DNA of 64,000 nt from assembly GCA_016802295.1 (NCBI GenBank), contig JAESIW010000020.1:3553167-3617166 (forward strand), given 5' to 3'. The notes beneath the pieces were generated by a model. It was given only the letters and a program-made list of their open reading frames with translations. It had not been told where the DNA came from and searched no databases. This stretch comes from Brachionus rotundiformis. Its lineage: Eukaryota > Rotifera > Eurotatoria > Ploima > Brachionidae. Each line of letters begins with the position of its first letter. Position 1 is the first letter of the stretch. Positions 55,235-64,000 of the stretch are shown piece after piece. Both the position numbers and the translations under genes were made by a program.

Positions 55235-55620
55235 ATGCAAATTTTCTTGAATTATATGTATTCATTTTTAATATTTTAATTTTATATTGTTATCATTGAG
55301 CAGGCACAAAAATCTAAGCCAATTTAATTAAATTAGCTGTTGGTTTTTAGATTAACTGGAAAAAATACTATAGACGTTTAGCCTGTCATTAAAAATATTT
55401 AATTTCTTTTTTTATTTTATTTTTAAAAACCATTGTAATATTATTAAGTTTTAAAAATTGTTATTTGAAAACTGAGAAAGATTTTGAATTAATTAAATTT
55501 TTATTAAATTATTTTGCCTTAATAAATTAATATTAACTTAATTATAAAGAAATTTTCAATCTTGAAAAGTTGTCCAATAGTTTTTATATTACAATTAATT
55601 AGATCTGATGAGAATAAGAT
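55235..55620. other. 3' flank of ILRUN
   Basis: AT-rich. Contains the probable polyadenylation region of ILRUN. Nothing else seen. Confidence 0.4.
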
Positions 55621-55624
55621 AATT

Positions 55625-56115
55625 ATAATTCGAGTGAAGCCTAATTTTGGATATAGGACAACCCGAAAGCTTTAAAATGTGTACAGGAGTCTTGCAAGGA
55701 TTCTTCCTTGCTCCCACACTATTTCTAATTCTGATTTACCATTAAATGAAGAAAACAACTGCCAGTTCAAGGGGCATAGAGTAAGGCCGAACCATCTTGA
55801 CTTAGCGGATGTTTTTTTCTAAGATTTGGAATAAAGAAATGCATATGCTTGGGAAGCACCATCAGTGAATCGGTGAGAACACCTAAAAACATTAAGAATA
55901 GACTCGCAAAAGCAGAAGTTGCCTTTGCTAGACTTCAATCATCAAAGTCAACCAACTAAAGCTAAGAAAATAAAAAAGACATAGTCAAATGATGAACTAT
56001 ACAGAAAAACAAATTCAGTACCAATGAGCCAATGCATTAAGAACATAGATATGTAAAACATTGACATGTCATTAGGCTACGTTGGCTTGGACATGTTCAT
56101 AGAATGAAAGGAACA
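55625..56115 (+). mobile_element. Degenerate RTE-like retrotransposon remnant
   Basis: Scattered frames preserve RTE/BovB-type landmarks in order: GVLQGFFLAPTLFLILIY (RT motif 4), HLDLADVFF (the LADD box, mutated), NIKNRLAKAEVAFARLQ, and at about 56083-56112 LRWLGHVHRM, the hallmark of the C-terminal region. Many stops and frameshifts intervene. It is an old dead copy. Confidence 0.65.
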
Positions 56116-56730
56116 TATATATTATAAGGAGGGAATAAATAAAAGAAAAAAATCATTAATTGACAATTGATAGCACGCAATTGTTAGCGAGTGATGGTTG
56201 TCATTCGTCATCCTTCTCTTTGAGATTCCATAATAAGTAACAGTATGTAACTAGTTCCGGTGAAAAGTATTTTTAATATAACTTGGAGTTAGATATTTAC
56301 ATGCTGAAAGAATATAAATATGTGATAAAAAGCTTTGGAAAAGGCTTTAATTTTATTTTTAAGTTATTTAATAAACCATTTCAGTACTAACTATTTTTAT
56401 AACTATTACCGCTTACACAACATTTCACTAAGAAACTAAGGTTTTGAATCATCGATCGATCTCTTACATAATCTAGACTATGAAACTATTTAATATAGAG
56501 CTTAACTAATATAAAATTAGTAAGTTTTTTATGATAAAAGCCCTAGTATTTCTATTAATTAGTAAAAAACTGTATCTTTAATCAAAGTATGCTGAAGAAA
56601 TTTTCAAATTGAAACAAGGTCTGCTGTTTAAACAATCTAAATAATAGGAGATAATAAATTCTAAGAGGCTAGATAATGCATTCTAAATAAAAGATTTAAT
56701 TTGGTTATCAAAAACCATAATTTTTGAGTG
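56116..56730. other. AT-rich intergenic between retroelement remnants
   Basis: No feature recognised. Two moderately GC-rich patches (about 56170-56220) could be more element sequence. Confidence 0.35.
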
Positions 56731-56734
56731 GGTT

Positions 56735-57110
56735 TCACAAGGTTGAGTCAAAGAAGAATGAGAGGAGACTTGATTGAAATGTACAAATTAGTGAATGAAC
56801 TAGAAAAGGTAAACCTGCTCAAAGATTTGGTAAATAGACCAGTAATCAAAAGCAACAAGAGATAATAGTATCAGAATCCAGAGAGAAATTTTTCCTGCTC
56901 AAGCTAGAAATGATTTTTCAGCTGCAGTGTCTTTTTACAAACAGAATAGTTCCATAATGGAACAGGTAACCTCAAAATGTGGTGACATCTAAGTCAACCC
57001 CAGGCTTCAAAGCTGCTCTAGATAGATTAAACACAGTGCCTAATGGTGATGGTGGACTAAGACACTCTACATGCTATAAGTCGCAGCAAGAACTACTACT
57101 CCTGCTATAA
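56735..57110 (+). mobile_element. CR1/L2-like retrotransposon 3' end, second copy
   Basis: Encodes GLSQRRMRGDLIEMYKLVNE then LEKVNLLKDLV, a near twin of the minus-strand fragment at 47035-47640 (RLSQRRERGDLIEMYKLVNG). It continues through FPAQARNDFSAAVS and GFKAALDRLNTVPNGDGGLR to the tail GCAAGAACTACTACTCCTGC. The shared ACTACTAC tail marks the element's 3' terminus. Confidence 0.7.
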
Positions 57111-57111
57111 T

Positions 57112-57460
57112 TATTTTATTGAATCAAATTAGATATCTTACCTATAATACTAAAATATCATTTAAAGTACTATGGTGCAGCATTCGGTATTGAATAAAGT
57201 GTAAAACAAAGACACCTTAACAATCAAGGAATCAAAGTTTTATAAATAAATTTTGTATTATCATTTTATGTATTTAAAATAATCTTTTTTTAAAACCAAA
57301 TCTGATAATCAAATTTGACATCTTATTTTTGTGTTAATAAATTTTTATAGCAAATTTTTTTAAAATTAAATTTAGAACTTTTAGTCAAAGTTATTTTTCA
57401 TTTTCATTTTAAAATTTTTTATTAAAAAAAAATAATAATTATAAATAAAATTACACCGGA
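57112..57460. other. AT-rich spacer
   Basis: Between the retroelement tail and the stop of the LRR gene. Nothing recognised. Confidence 0.4.
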
Positions 57461-58566
57461 TTAGAGCAAAATTTGAAAGCTTCGGGACTTTTCGATCATG
57501 GAATTTGAAAAATCCAACAATTTCGATTTTTCTATTGAATTGAGACTATTCTCAGACAGATCCAAAATCTTAAGATCTGAACATAAATCAAACAGCTCCA
57601 GTTCAATTTTGCATATCATATTTCTGTTAAGATAAAGATTCTCCATTTTTTTCATTAAAATATTTTTAATCTCTCTTATCCTATTCTTGGCTAAAGCCAG
57701 AGTCTTTATCGAGTTAATTTGACTAACATTCAGCTCTTCAATTAAATTATCTGACAAATTTAAATATTCAAGACTTTTAAAATTATCAAGTTCGTTTAAA
57801 TTTGAAATTTCCTCAATTCTATTACGAAAAAAGTTCAATTCAACTAGACAATTTAAATTCTTTAATGAACAAATATTAAGGCTTTTGATTAGATTCTCTG
57901 CCATACTCAAACACTCCAGTGATTCAAGTCCATTAAAAATTGAATCATTTAATTCTTCTATCAAATTGTTTGATAAATTTAGAACTTTTAAATTTTTAAG
58001 CATTCGAAATGTATCAGGTCTTATATTTTTTATTTTGTTCGAACAGAAATAAAGTTGGTGCAAACTGGTGCAATTTTCCAGACTAAACTCAACTGAATCT
58101 AGGCAGTTGTTTGATAAGAAGAGATAATTTAATTTTGTTAGATAGTCAAATGCTTCATTATCGATTAATTGTACTTTATTATCACTCAAATCAAGCTCAT
58201 TTAAATTACCAAGACACTCAAACATGTGATTCTTTATAACTTTTAAACTATTGTTTGCCAAATTTAATTTTCTCAACTGTCTGAAATTAGGACCAAGTGA
58301 TATAGTTTTTATGTTGTTGTTATCTAGAAAAAGGTCCTCCAAGTCATTGCTTTTTATTGTAATGTTGATTTTTTCCAATAAATTATTAGACAAATCTATA
58401 AGCTTAATTTTTTCTAGCATTTGGAAACAATTTCGAGATATTTTTTCGCACTTTTTGTTCGAAAAATCGACACATATTGCATTTAATAGATGTTTTTCGC
58501 TAATTTGAACATAATTAGAGTTAATTTCATTTAATTTTTGTAAAACAAAATCCACCCATAATACTT
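57461..58566 (-). CDS. Leucine-rich-repeat protein (main exon)
   Basis: A long exon of about 368 codons on the minus strand, opened by the acceptor TTTTTAG before AAAGTATTATGG. It encodes about 11-12 leucine-rich repeats of the form L..L.LSNN.L..I, for example LIDLSNNLLEKI, LFLDNNNIKTI, LNLANNSLKVI, LDLSDNKVQLI, LNLSNNLIEEL and LDLSENSLNSI. No signal peptide or transmembrane segment is seen in this exon, so the protein is probably cytosolic. LRRs act as protein-binding surfaces and the partner is unknown. The 5' part of the gene is probably the exon at 58792-59172, but I could not find a junction with matching phase, so a small exon may lie between. Confidence 0.75.
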
Positions 58567-58791
58567 TCTAAAAATAAATAAGAAGCGTATTAAATTGGTT
58601 ATATAATCTAAGACATTGAATTTAAGTTGAGCATCAAAAATGGGCAAAAAATTTTACTTGATCTAAATTTTTGAAAGTACCTTTTAAACCAATATTTTCT
58701 CTTAAAAAAATAAATAATTAATTTTACAACAGATCAATTTGAAAAAAAGTTAAAATAAAAGAAAAATTTGTTTAAGATATTTTTAAATATC

Positions 58792-59172
58792 TTACTTTAG
58801 TAAATCTATTTGATATTTGGAAAGATAAAAGTCTGTTTTGACCAAAAGCCCGATTTTTGCAGAAATGTTTGAATGATTATCTCTTTTCAAATACAAGCAA
58901 AAACAATCCAGTGCCTCTTTGGTCATCCTAGTTTCATTCTTGCTAATAAGATCTAAGTATTTGGTTTTGCACGAGTTGACATGGTCAATAAACATTTCTC
59001 TTGTTTGGTTGAGCTCTGGTTCCAAATTTTTATTTTTGAAAATTTCAGACTCGATCTGGACATCAATTTCGTTTATGGTGGTCTCAAAATGGTTGTACAA
59101 GTAGCTTTTGAAATTGTAGTCAAGAAAATTATCTAACTTCTTATCATTTTTTGTTTTTAGCTTTGTAAGCAT
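58792..59172 (-). CDS. Probable first exon of the LRR gene (helical N-terminal region)
   Basis: Starts at ATG (59172) and ends in an ideal splice donor (AA|GTAAGA at about 58794), so it is a coding exon that continues downstream. The about 126 residues are charged and helical (MLTKLKTKNDKKLDNFLDYN … RMTKEALDCFCLYLKRDN) and resemble nothing I can name. The exon is 225 bp upstream of the LRR exon on the same strand, the natural partner. Direct joining is out of phase (donor phase 2, acceptor phase 0). If unconnected, it would belong to another short gene. Confidence 0.55.
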   Translation of the reverse strand: MLTKLKTKNDKKLDNFLDYNFKSYLYNHFETTINEIDVQIESEIFKNKNLEPELNQTREMFIDHVNSCKTKYLDLISKNETRMTKEALDCFCLYLKRDNHSNISAKIGLLVKTDFYLSKYQIDLLK

Positions 59173-60704
59173 TTTAAAAATAAATTTTAATTTTTTTCTT
59201 AATTCTTGATTATAACCTAGAAGATGGTATAAATAGATAAGCTGATTTCTTTAAGGTCTAAAAAAATTGTAGCTCATAAAATGATAATTATGTCTGTGCT
59301 CTTTTTTCCTTACAAACTCAAAATTTGAGTTTTCTTACCTTAAAGGTTTTTCAAATAATTTTTTTTAATTTTAACGTAAAACAATTTGTGTCATATTTTC
59401 AAATATGACTCTTTCTCTTCAAATAAGATTTAAGAAATTTTTAAATTTTGTATTCCGGCCTTCGAAAATGAAGAGAGATTTTATATAATTTTACAAACAT
59501 TATTTTTAAAATTTGGTTAAAATTTCTAAGTGACATTCAAAATGAATCATTTTTAATATCATTCAACTAATTTAAATATTTTTGTAAAAAATTTTTGTAA
59601 TTTGTTTGTAGATTTTAAAAAAATAAATATTATGATACTTCTTTAATTTAATTTTTTTCTTTTATTTTGTTGACGATAATTTTTAATTTTTAATCTTACT
59701 TGTTTATGAAGCTAATAAGTGTTAAAATTTAAATTAATATTCAGGCTTTTATTATCATCTTGAAAAAAGTTAAAAATTTATTCAAAATTCTTTCTGTGAA
59801 AAAATTAAAGAAATTAGATGACTAATACATTGCTATTAATTTATTGTTATGTAATTTTAAAATTAATAAAAAGCAAAGAAATGATAGAAAAATTTATGAT
59901 TTCTCCTTTTTTTTAGACGAAAAAGAATTTTGAATAAGTCAATTGAAAAAAATTTTAAATTGTGTTTATATTTTTAATTAAATAGTATTTTTTTAATTAT
60001 TGAACAAAAAAATTTAAGCTATAAACATTGCTTTGATAAAATATGTTTTCTTTTTGAAATAAAGTATATCAATCCATTAATTTTTTGTATCAAAAAACCA
60101 AAAATTTTAATAATATGTTTTAATGATTAAAATTAAAAAACATAATAAAATCTCATTCACTAGATTATTCATTAATTCCGTAATTTGTTAACAACAATCA
60201 TTTAATTCAAAATAATTGAATAAAATAACCTCCTCTAGTCTTGATTGATAATTTTTATAGACCTCATTTTGAATTAAACCAATGCTAAAAATTTTCCCTT
60301 TTAAATAAAATCAATAATCTTAGAATATTTAAAAATTTAACTTTTTTTAAAAAAATCTTTATGATATAAAAACAAATCTCTCAATTATTTAGGTTTTTAA
60401 AAAATCTTAATTATGAATTATATTTTTTTTTGAATTTATTTCTTAATCTAAATCTTAAAAAAAGGAAGTAAGATGATATGTATTGAAGCATATCTAAATA
60501 AAAATTTAAAAGCCTAATTTTTTGAGCAATATTTTGTGTTCTCAGGGCAACTTGTATGAAGCATAAAAAACTATTAACATATAAAGAATAATTATAATTA
60601 GTTTTTCATTCCATACCTTTATGAGTTTGACTTAAAAAAATTGAAAAAAATTTAATCAGGGAAAAATTTTAATATTATTTAATAAATTATGACAAGAAAA
60701 TAAA
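59173..60704. other. AT-rich intergenic between divergent genes
   Basis: 1.5 kb between the LRR gene (-) and sphingosine kinase (+). Extremely AT-rich with many A/T runs. No coding or RNA feature recognised. Confidence 0.4.
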
Positions 60705-62286
60705 ATGAAATCGACCAATGATACAATAATTGAAGAAGAGTTCCTTAATGCGAAAAATAAATCCAATGTCCAAGTTCAAGTTTATGAAAATTTTTTAAAA
60801 TTTGTCTTTATAAATGATTTAAATGAAGACGAAATAAACTATGAACATAAAGATATAATTGGGTGTAATATCGATGAGCCTTATGCATTCAATGATCAAA
60901 ATGTAACACTAAATATTCACATTTTTCCTAAACAGGATGGCAACAAGCGTGAAAATATTTATTTTCAATTAAGCTATAATAAATTTAATGATAAGTCAAT
61001 TAATTTAAAGAGAGTAAAAAAATTTAAAAAATGTCTAGACAAATTAATTCAAGCCAAAGATTCGAGACCTTTTTTAGTATTTGTCAACCCTAATTCCGGA
61101 TCAGGCAAAGCAGCAAAATTGATGCTTTACCAAGTTGTTAGTCTTTGGAAATTAGCCAATGTTAAATTTAATATAATCGAAACAAGTATCTGTTTATAAA
61201 TAAATTTTTATTATGGGATTTTTCTAATTAAAAAATTTTTAAAAGTTTATGCAAACCATGCTAAAAATGAAATAAAAAAGATTGAAGTACGAAAATATCG
61301 TGGCATAATTGTTATATCAGGTGATGGTTTGGTTTATGAAGTATTGAATGGCCTGCTTTCTCGTGCTGATTGGAAAGAGGCAGTTAAAATTCCCATTGGT
61401 CAAATTGCTGCTGGTTCTGCTAATGGATTGTCATCTTCGATTGCTTTCTTGAGCAATGAAAATTTTGTATATGACAGAATAGAAAACTTTGCCACTTTGA
61501 TGTCATTTATTTATGCCAAATCCAAATCTGTGCCAATGGATTTGGTAAGTATTCAACTACAGAATAATACTTTTATCAACTCATTCTTAAATGTTGAATG
61601 GGCTATGGTTGCTGATGTTGATTACGAAAGTGAACAATTTAGATTTCTAGGTGGCTTTAGATTTGTTCTAGGTGCTGTCCGGAGGCTAATTAGTAAAATA
61701 TTAGAATTTGATTTTATTAATTTTTTTAATTTCAATAGATTTAAGGAGATATAGAGGAAGAATTTCATTTTTGCCCACTGATGATATGAAAGACTACAAA
61801 CCAAAAGATTCCGATTTGAAAATTTTCAAAAACACAGACAACTATGGAAATAATGAGCCAGAAAAAAAAAGACTGGTGAATACAGACTTGGGCATAGAAT
61901 ATAGATATTTGATGCCTCTTGACCAAAAAGTTCCCAATGACTGGTTGACAATTGAAGACAATTTTGTAATGTTTGCAGCAGTTAATCTTCCTTTAATGGG
62001 AATTGACTTTATCATCTCACCAGAAACAAAATTAAATGACGAATCGATCATGCTAACTTTTGTTAGAGATGGTGCACCAAGAATTAAAATTTTACAGTTT
62101 TTTAATGACGCAGCGCAAGGAAAATACCTTGAAAATAAATATATTGAGTTTGTTAAGGTAAAAGCGTTCAGACTGGAGCCGCTAGATGAGCATGGATGTG
62201 GGAATATTATGATTGATGGTGAAAAGGTACTTTATGGATCCATTCAAGGTGAGGTTTTGCCAAAATTAGCTAGGGCGCTACAATAA
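60705..62286 (+). CDS. SPHK: Sphingosine kinase
   Basis: Makes sphingosine-1-phosphate from sphingosine and ATP. Exons 60705-61185, 61246-61692 and 61739-62286; phases agree; 492 codons, 491 aa. After a PH-like N-terminal part comes the diacylglycerol-kinase catalytic fold. FLVFVNPNSGSGKAAKLM is the nucleotide loop. IIVISGDGLVYEVLNGLL holds the catalytic Asp of SGDG. KIPIGQIAAGSANGLSSSI corresponds to the usual PAGSGNAL. EWAMVADVDYESEQFRFLGG and RRYRGRISFLP are sphingosine-kinase-specific blocks. The C-terminal sandwich ends LEPLDEHGCGNIMIDGEKV and YGSIQGEVLP. Size lies between human SPHK1 (384) and SPHK2 (654). The GSGN motif has become GSAN, an unusual change near the active site. Confidence 0.92.
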
Positions 62287-62699
62287 AAAGATCTATCGCT
62301 TTCAAAATTAATATGATAAAAGCCAATTCCGTGATTTTGAATTACAAAACGCTTAATATTAGATAAATCAATTGATAATTATATCTCAATTTTCTATTTT
62401 TTGTTTGTATATTTTCCTTCATTTTAAAGAAAGTAAAAAGTTTATAATATTCGATTTTATAATTTTATTACTTTAACATAAACGATCAGAATAATGAAAT
62501 AAAATTCATTTTTTCTAAATAGCCTTAGCAAATATATTTTTGAATTTTATAAAAATTTTTTTTATCAAATAAAGACATAGCAAATAATTTAAAATCGAAT
62601 TTGAATATTTTATTTTAAATTTAATTAGAATATATTAAATAAACTGTTTATTTTTCAGTTTAATAACTAGTATTTTAAAAATGAACTAAAATGTAAGCT
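62287..62699. other. AT-rich spacer between convergent genes
   Basis: 3' flanks of sphingosine kinase (+) and the serine-rich gene (-). Contains AATAAA-type strings on both strands. Nothing else seen. Confidence 0.4.
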
Positions 62700-63438
62700 T
62701 TATTCAAATAAATCATCAATTGTCTTCTTTCCCTCGTCTAATAAAGCCTGATAATTTCCAGGCCCGTTGCTCTGTTGACTCTTTCTTCCCGAATCTTTTC
62801 TCTCCTTCTTTTGTTTACTTGATGTAGAAGAAGATGTTGAACTTTTCCTATCTATTTCCTTTTTGTCTTCGTTTACCGCTGAATTTTGGCTAAGTCTAGA
62901 TTGGACACGTGAGCTCGAGCTCTTCTTTGATGGCGTAGACATTCTATCTACCTTAACTAGTGAATTGGTCTCTTCTTTTAAAGAAACGTAGCTTTTTTTA
63001 GACGGCACAGGGCTCACAACTTTTTGATTGCTTCTTGCACTATTCAATGGTGAATTGAATGATTTGGAGCTTAGTTTTTCTTTAGCTGAATTACTCAAAC
63101 GGTCAGGGCTCTTATTCGGACTGTTTGGTGGCGATTTTGATTTTAAAATTTCATCTCTGGGCGAAGGGCTTTTAATAGAAGGGAGACTTAATTTTTTGTG
63201 CGAATCAGTGATTTCTTTTTCTAAATTGTCAAGAGTTTTAGAATCTGGTCTTGGTCCCGATTTCTCAGATGAAGTTGTCGAAGAAGATGACGATGAGCTT
63301 GATGAAGATGATGAAGATGATGACGATGAGCTTGATGAAGATGATGATGATGATGATCGCTTTTTTGATTTCGATGATGATCGTGAATTTAGTGATTGTC
63401 TTTCTGAACTTATCTTTTCATCAATATTAGCTTTGCCA
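62700..63438 (-). CDS. Serine-rich basic protein (3' exon, upstream exon not found)
   Basis: A 246-codon frame on the minus strand from a likely acceptor (TTTTTTTCCAAG|T at 63439) to the stop at 62700. It has no ATG near its start, so an earlier exon is expected upstream, perhaps outside the window. It encodes SSERQSLNSRSSSKSKKRS, then a run of about 27 serines (63280-63360), then Ser/Pro/Lys-rich sequence with SP sites (IKSPSPRDE, SPPNSPNKSPDR), and ends YQALLDEGKKTIDDLFE. The composition is that of SR-like or other disordered nuclear phosphoproteins. No domain is recognised. The open acidic frame on the opposite strand is its shadow. Confidence 0.6.
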
Positions 63439-63639
63439 CTTGGAAAAAAATCAAAAGTTGTATTTAATTCAAAAAATAAAAAATATTCAAATAATTGAAA
63501 ATAAAAATAAATTTAAAAAAAAAGTTATGTAAAATAATTCTTGATTAATATTTCCATTTAAAACAAGAATTTTGCCAAAAAAAGCATTCTTTTTATTAAT
63601 GGGTTCTAAAAGGAAAATCTATTTTTCTTTATAGCTCCC
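63439..63639. other. AT-rich, probable intron or 5' flank of the serine-rich gene
   Basis: No second exon identified. The sequence is A/T-rich. Confidence 0.35.
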
Positions 63640-63837
63640 TGTTGAGCATAGGGTCATATTTTGATTTCTTGGTAACTCTTTTTTAATACTTGTGCAGCTG
63701 GGTTAGGATAATAAGAGCCGAAATATAGTTTTCCTGATCAGCTATCCCCTTCCTCTAGGAGGCTTCGATTTGAACTTTGATCTGGTAATAACTGGGTATT
63801 AAATGGCAGCTGATCGAACAACTACACCATCGACTCC
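63640..63837 (-). repeat. tRNA-derived SINE candidate
   Basis: On the minus strand 63837-63758 reads GGAGTCGATGGTGTAGTTGT … AAAGTTCAAATCGAAGCCTCC in pieces. GGAG at the start pairs with CTCC at the end. TGGTGTAGTTG fits the pol III A box and AGTTCAAATC the B box. The middle does not fold as a functional anticodon arm and the unit is about 80 nt, so it is a tRNA-like head rather than a tRNA gene. The following about 120 bp (to about 63640) are GC-richer than the surroundings and would be the SINE body. Confidence 0.5.
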
Positions 63838-64000
63838 ACAAAATGACAAGTAAATAGAAAAATACTTTCTTAATGACCTATGTTAGTTAAATTGAGTTAA
63901 AAAATTTATAAAAATGATAAATTATGCTTTTTTGTTTTATTTTAAATTTCTGAAAAGAATAATTTTGAATAAAGATCAATAAAATGTTTTTATATTCATT
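63838..64000. other. AT-rich window end
   Basis: No feature recognised. Confidence 0.4.

Noticed and set aside
63028..63498. Plus-strand acidic protein with long Asp/Glu runs
   Set aside because: Antisense of the poly-serine tract. The minus frame has SP motifs, a splice acceptor and a longer coherent composition.
63758..63837. Functional tRNA gene
   Set aside because: Boxes are present but no proper anticodon stem-loop and wrong length; treated as a SINE head.
1..64000. Bacterial contamination or a bacterial-type system (CRISPR, operon, phage)
   Set aside because: Introns, animal-specific proteins and transposons occur across the window, and no direct-repeat array or operon-like packing was seen.

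Overview
This is AT-rich eukaryotic DNA from a small invertebrate. My best guess is a monogonont rotifer such as Brachionus, but that is inference. The evidence is animal-specific proteins (SUZ12, a RanBP2/Nup358 relative, a Rabaptin-5 ending in a FYVE finger, ILRUN, sphingosine kinase), many introns of about 45-60 nt with GT..AG ends, very AT-rich intergenic DNA, and secreted glycoside-hydrolase-like proteins with fungal-type CBM1 modules. All gene models were built by hand from splice-site phase. Most multi-exon models sum to whole codons, which is the main check on them.

Layout. 1-2 kb: decayed retroelement pieces. 2.1-2.8 kb: DUF1749 alpha/beta hydrolase (-). 3.3-10.7 kb: a Nup358-like nucleoporin (+) containing an assembly gap. 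12.0-12.4 kb: a small secreted precursor with a duplicated peptide (-). 13.9-14.9 kb: an SDR oxidoreductase (-). 15.0-17.7 kb: retroelement scraps and a nearly intact MULE transposase (+). 18.9-20.3 kb: an intronless ATP-grasp-like protein (+). 21.5-22.6 kb: a PR/SET plus zinc-finger protein (+). 24.7-25.1 kb: a YbaY/YscW-like protein (+). 26.3-27.7 kb: a DNAJA-type co-chaperone (-). 29.8-30.9 kb: a RING-like/coiled-coil/MATH protein with a decayed copy behind it. 32.7-36.8 kb: Rabaptin (-), head to head with SUZ12 (37.1-40.9 kb, +), which holds the second assembly gap. 42.1-43.6 kb: a proline-rich gene with micro-exons.

44.4-50.7 kb is the most striking part. Two copies of a CBM1 glycoside-hydrolase-like gene face each other as a 1,710-bp inverted repeat around a 2.6-kb spacer made of MULE and non-LTR retrotransposon debris. 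After more retroelement DNA come ILRUN (54.1-55.2 kb), RTE-like and CR1/L2-like remnants (55.6-57.1 kb), an LRR protein (57.5-59.2 kb, -), sphingosine kinase (60.7-62.3 kb), a serine-rich gene (62.7-63.4 kb, -) and a tRNA-derived SINE.

The genes are mostly unrelated single loci, as expected for an animal genome. Rabaptin and SUZ12 may share a 248-bp promoter, and the two CBM1 genes form one duplicated locus. I see no operons, CRISPR arrays or convincing RNA genes. Both N gaps are flanked by the same sequence on each side at about 3-4% divergence, which looks like two haplotypes placed in tandem by the assembler.
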